From Sulfitobacter sp. HI0040 (GTDB lineage: Bacteria; Pseudomonadota; Alphaproteobacteria; Rhodobacterales; Rhodobacteraceae): a stretch of DNA of 64,000 nt. This document shows positions 61,065 through 64,000 of the stretch, piece after piece (the stretch's first letter is position 1; the number at the start of each line of letters is the position of its first letter). The DNA lies in assembly GCF_001634885.1 (NCBI RefSeq), contig NZ_LWEX01000079.1:26982-90981 (forward strand). The letters run 5' to 3'. The position numbers were made by a program, and so were the translations under genes. The notes under the pieces were generated by a model, which searched no databases, had not been told where the DNA came from, and worked only from the letters and a program-made list of their open reading frames with translations.

Positions 61065-61501
61065 GCGCTGTCTTCCACGAATGGGAATTGCGCCTCGTAT
61101 TCGGCCTTGGTCATCCGGTCCAGATCGCCCGCAAGGCGCACACCGCCCGCAGCACTGTCGCAATAAACCACGCGCTCCAAGCGGGCCCCGCCGAAGCCGT
61201 CGAAAAGGCCGGGAGCCAGTTCAAAAACATGTTCATTCTCGCCGACGGTATCCTTGAACCAGACGGCGGAACCGCAGGCTTGGCACCATGCGCGTTCCGC
61301 GAATTCGGAAGACTGGTAGGTGCCCACAGGGCCCGCTATTTCCACCCGGTCCCGGTCGACTTCCGCGCCCATTTGGACGGAACCGCTCCACCGCGTGCAC
61401 ATCTCGCAATGACAGGCCGAGATATCGCCCAGCGGGCCATTCACCTTGACGGTGACGGCCCCGCAGAGGCAATGGCCTTCATGATGTTCCGCCGCGGACA
61501 C
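61061..61501 (-). CDS. GFA-family zinc-binding protein
   Basis: A 146-aa protein of the glutathione-dependent formaldehyde-activating (GFA) fold. Zinc ligands are in HCLCG (about 10-14), SACHCEMC (about 28-35) and CQACGS. Most GFA-family members have no proven link to formaldehyde, so the activity is open. It starts 11 bp after gltD and overlaps the next gene by 4 bp, so it is part of the glutamate synthase transcript. Confidence 0.87.
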   Translation of the reverse strand: MSAAEHHEGHCLCGAVTVKVNGPLGDISACHCEMCTRWSGSVQMGAEVDRDRVEIAGPVGTYQSSEFAERAWCQACGSAVWFKDTVGENEHVFELAPGLFDGFGGARLERVVYCDSAAGGVRLAGDLDRMTKAEYEAQFPFVEDSA

Positions 61502-61512
61502 GGGCCAGCCAC

Positions 61513-62946
61513 CTATTCCGCTGCGACGGCTGTCAGGCCGCCGAACCGGTCGAGGATCGCGGCAGCGCAGTCACGCCCGTCCTTGATCGCCCAGACAACG
61601 AGGCTGGCGCCCCGTACGATATCGCCCACGGCATAGACACCATCCAGCGCGGTCGCCCCGGTGATGTAATCCGCCTTGATCGTGCCCCAGCGATTTACCG
61701 GCAGGTCCGGCACGTCCCAGAGCGTCGGCAGGTCCTCCGGCTCGAACCCAAGCGCCATGATCACAAGGTCCGCTTCCTCGGTATAGTCGGACCCGTCGAC
61801 CAGTTCAGGGGCCTGCCGCCCGGTGGCGTCTGGCTGACCCAGCCGCATCCGCTGCGCCATGACACCGCTGACGGGATCGCCGGAAAAACCCTTGGGCGCG
61901 GTCAGCCATTCAAAGACCACGCCTTCTTCTTCGGCGTTCGCAACCTCGCGCTGGCTGCCGGGCATATTGGTCCGGTCGCGGCGGTAGAGGCATTTCACGC
62001 TTTCGGCGCCCTGCCGGATGCTCGTGCGGACGCAATCCATGGCGGTGTCGCCACCGCCGATGACGACGACCCGCTTGCCCTTTGCATCGAGCCGCCCGCT
62101 ATCGAACGCCTCCACCGCGTCACCGAAGCTCTTACGGTTGCTCGCGGTCAGAAAATCAATGGCCCGCTCTACGCCCAGCCCGCCGACACCGGGGGCCTGA
62201 ATTTCACGTGTTTTGTAGACACCGGTCGCGATGATCACGGCATCATGGGCGTCGCGGATTTCGTCGAAGGAGATGTCACGGCCCACGTCGCAGTTCAGCC
62301 GGAAAGTGACCCCGCCCTCTTCGAGCTGGCGATTGCGGCGCATCACCACGTCCTTTTCCAGCTTGAAGCCGGGGATGCCGTAGGTCAGCAAACCGCCCGC
62401 GCGGTCATAGCGGTCGTAGATCGTGACCTGTACGCCTGCACGGCGCAGCATATCCGCCGCGGCGAGACCCCCGGGGCCCGCACCGATGATACCGACGCTT
62501 TCCTCCCGCTCCCGCGAAGGCGAAGGCGGCGTGACCCAGCCTTCTTCCCACGCGGTATCGGTGATGTACTTTTCCACCGAACCGATCGTGACAGTACCGT
62601 GACCCGATTGCTCGATCACGCAGTTCCCTTCGCAGAGGCGATCCTGCGGACAGATGCGACCACAGATTTCCGGAAAGGTGTTCGTCGCCTGACTGACATC
62701 ATAGGCTTCCCGCAAACGGCCCTCTGCCGTGAGGCGAAGCCAGTCGGGAATGTTGTTCTGCAGCGGGCAGTGGGATTGGCAATAAGGCACGCCACATTGA
62801 CTGCAGCGGCTGGACTGCTCCTGCGCCTTCGCGTCGGCATATTCGGCGTAGATTTCCCGAAAATCCGTCCGGCGCAAATCGGGTGGACGTTTTTCGGGCA
62901 TGTCCCGCGGCACGCGCGTGAACGTCAGCATGGGTTGCTCAGCCAT
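61513..62946 (-). CDS. gltD: Glutamate synthase small subunit
   Basis: The FAD/NADPH-binding partner of GltB, which supplies electrons. CSQCGVPYCQSHC (about 48-60) and CGRICPQDRLCEGNC bind the 4Fe-4S clusters; IGAGPGGLAAA is the FAD motif and VIGGGDTAMDCVR the NADPH motif. 477 aa from ATG at 62946, directly after GGAGGAGGAT. First gene of the operon gltD-GFA-unknown-gltB; gltB is reached only after two further genes. A 15-bp palindrome lies 55 bp upstream. Confidence 0.96.
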   Translation of the reverse strand: MAEQPMLTFTRVPRDMPEKRPPDLRRTDFREIYAEYADAKAQEQSSRCSQCGVPYCQSHCPLQNNIPDWLRLTAEGRLREAYDVSQATNTFPEICGRICPQDRLCEGNCVIEQSGHGTVTIGSVEKYITDTAWEEGWVTPPSPSREREESVGIIGAGPGGLAAADMLRRAGVQVTIYDRYDRAGGLLTYGIPGFKLEKDVVMRRNRQLEEGGVTFRLNCDVGRDISFDEIRDAHDAVIIATGVYKTREIQAPGVGGLGVERAIDFLTASNRKSFGDAVEAFDSGRLDAKGKRVVVIGGGDTAMDCVRTSIRQGAESVKCLYRRDRTNMPGSQREVANAEEEGVVFEWLTAPKGFSGDPVSGVMAQRMRLGQPDATGRQAPELVDGSDYTEEADLVIMALGFEPEDLPTLWDVPDLPVNRWGTIKADYITGATALDGVYAVGDIVRGASLVVWAIKDGRDCAAAILDRFGGLTAVAAE

Positions 62947-63001
62947 ATCATCCTCCTCCGGTCTGCCGTACCCCAATAAAGCAGACGGAAAAGGAAATAA
63001 A

Positions 63002-63016
63002 GTCAGCTATGCTGAC
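63002..63016 (-). promoter_or_regulatory. Palindrome upstream of gltD
   Basis: GTCAGC-TAT-GCTGAC, a perfect dyad, 55 bp upstream of the gltD start and clear of the uppP gene. A candidate operator of the glutamate synthase operon. A second hairpin, CGCGGG-AACA-CCCGCG (63035-63050), lies between it and uppP and could be the weak 3' hairpin of uppP. Confidence 0.4.
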
Positions 63017-63102
63017 CTATATGCTATTTTCACCCGCGGGAACACCCGCGCTAGCCGCATAAAGGCCGAAATATGGGCCCGTATCGGACCTAATACCTAA
63101 CC

Positions 63103-63915
63103 TCATACCTCACCTCCGACCATCAGAGCGACGAGCGCAACGCTCCCGACGATGATTCGCCACCAGCCGAAAGGCCGGTATCCATGCTTGCTGACGAAAT
63201 CGAGCAGCCAGCGCACCACCAGCACTGCCGCGATGAAGGCCATGACAAATCCAACCGCGATCTCCCCCATGGCAGAGGCATCGATGACATCACGGTTCTT
63301 ATAGAAGTCATAGGCGAACGCCCCGGCCATGGTGGGCATCGACAGAAAGAACGAGAACTCCGCCGCCGCCCGCTTGCTCGCCCCGAGCATGAGCGCCCCC
63401 ACGATGGTCGCGCCCGAACGGGATACGCCCGGTATCATCGCGAGGCACTGGATGACCCCGATTTTCAGCGCCATCAGCAGCGGCAGGCGCATCGCGTCCT
63501 CATGCCGCGGCGGGGGCGCGACCCGATCGACGAATAGCAACACGATACCGCCGAGCACCAGCATCACCGCGATCAGCATCGGTGTCTCGAACAGGACTTC
63601 CTTAATGAAATCATGCGCCAATACGCCGACGACAACCGCCGGCATGAACGCGATAAGTACCGAAAGAATGAACCGCCGCGCCGTAGGATCATGCGGCGCA
63701 TCGCGAAACACGGCCCAGAGCCGCGCGGAATAGACTGTCAGGATCGCCAGCACCGCGCCCAGCTGGATCACGACCTCAAACGTCTTGCCCGCGCTTTCGA
63801 AGCCGAGGAAATGGCCCGCCAACAGCAGATGCCCGGTGGAGGACACCGGGATGAACTCCGTCAAACCCTCCAGCAGACCCAGAAAGGCGGCTACGATCGT
63901 CGTGGAAGCTTCCAT
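63103..63915 (-). CDS. uppP: Undecaprenyl-diphosphate phosphatase
   Basis: Recycles the undecaprenyl carrier for peptidoglycan and other envelope polymers; overproduction gives bacitracin resistance. 270 aa with about eight membrane helices. [16 protein letters not shown] holds the catalytic Glu-rich motif and [19 protein letters not shown] the PGxSRSG motif with catalytic Arg. The start is ATG at 63915, overlapping the stop of the upstream gene (TGATG). No bacitracin-related regulator is nearby. Confidence 0.95.
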   Translation of the reverse strand: MEASTTIVAAFLGLLEGLTEFIPVSSTGHLLLAGHFLGFESAGKTFEVVIQLGAVLAILTVYSARLWAVFRDAPHDPTARRFILSVLIAFMPAVVVGVLAHDFIKEVLFETPMLIAVMLVLGGIVLLFVDRVAPPPRHEDAMRLPLLMALKIGVIQCLAMIPGVSRSGATIVGALMLGASKRAAAEFSFFLSMPTMAGAFAYDFYKNRDVIDASAMGEIAVGFVMAFIAAVLVVRWLLDFVSKHGYRPFGWWRIIVGSVALVALMVGGEV

Positions 63916-64000
63916 CAACCGCGGCGCAGGTTACGCGCCGAATCCTTGATGGCGTCATACTGGCCCGACGGCCGGAAGCGCCAGAGGTACTCCGGCAGCA
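63915..64000 (-). CDS. 3' end of an upstream gene, not identified
   Basis: The last 27 codons of a minus-strand gene entering from the right edge, ending in LRRG and a TGA that shares one base with the uppP start. The residues [12 protein letters not shown] faintly recall the C-terminus of NDUFA9-like complex I-associated proteins that I believe lie beside uppP in Rhodobacteraceae, but 27 residues cannot prove that. The shared start/stop means it is co-transcribed with uppP. Confidence 0.55.
   Translation of the reverse strand, partial: LPEYLWRFRPSGQYDAIKDSARNLRRG

Noticed and set aside
63060..63102. Short imperfect repeats of ACCTAAT/ACCTAAC/ACCTCAC after uppP
   Set aside because: Only three or four degenerate units of about 7-10 bases; too short to call a repeat array or binding-site cluster.
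1..64000. CRISPR arrays, insertion sequences, prophage or integrase genes
   Set aside because: None seen by eye: no regular direct repeats, no transposase or integrase motifs, and tRNA genes are not followed by duplicated ends.

Overview
The window reads as chromosomal DNA of an alphaproteobacterium of the order Rhodobacterales (Rhodobacteraceae/roseobacter type). The grounds are high G+C, dense short operons joined by 4-bp ATGA/GTGA overlaps, a petABC (fbcFBC) cytochrome bc1 operon whose cytochrome c1 carries the long acidic extension known from Paracoccus, a petP-petR-like regulator pair, a type II lumazine synthase, and short dispersed repeats of a kind I associate with this group. I see no insertion sequence, prophage, integrase or CRISPR array. 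Nearly all genes are housekeeping, transport or catabolic.

Layout. 1-2 kb: 3' end of an EEP-family hydrolase, leuB, tRNA-Pro and tRNA-Arg. 2-7 kb: LacI-type regulator overlapping a YcaQ-like DNA glycosylase, then an IclR regulator divergent from a GMC oxidoreductase. 7-10 kb: pxpBCA 5-oxoprolinase operon, preceded by a possible 20-codon leader ORF, then tRNA-Lys. 10-12 kb: dapF-mtaB. 12.3-15.7 kb: a possible small RNA, then petABC on the minus strand. 15.8-21.3 kb: GST, PaiB-like protein, FMN riboswitch with ribH2, and thiBPQ under a TPP riboswitch. 21.3-27.8 kb: outer-membrane protein, aroC, DMT exporter, cobO, SDR, secreted cyclase-family protein and ilvE. 27.9-33.7 kb: petP-petR, xseB-ispA-dxs, exoD and a YeeZ-like epimerase.

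33.8-41.2 kb: glycosyltransferase, then an accessory-looking minus-strand set of CoA genes (enoyl-CoA hydratase, NDP-forming acyl-CoA ligase, acyl-CoA dehydrogenase, class II aldolase) facing a LysR regulator. 41.2-45.4 kb: arsC, then ade-amn, which together would turn AMP into hypoxanthine, and an HU protein. 45.5-50.4 kb: GAF histidine kinase, EamA transporter, methyltransferase, YihY protein and msrB-msrA. 50.4-55.7 kb: orphan HyuA-like protein, queG, GST, mtgA and an SGNH lipoprotein. 55.8-64 kb: a glutamate synthase operon in the order gltD, GFA-family gene, secreted protein of unknown function, gltB; then uppP and the last codons of an upstream gene.

No single locus is clearly a new system. 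The observations I rate highest are the leader ORF ahead of pxpB, the operator-like dyad inside the petP promoter, the promoter-terminator unit at 12.34-12.43 kb, the two extra genes inside the glutamate synthase operon, the CoA/aldolase cluster of unknown substrate, and the Ser in place of the second catalytic Cys of DapF. Promoters, operators and starts were judged by eye; nothing was computed against databases.
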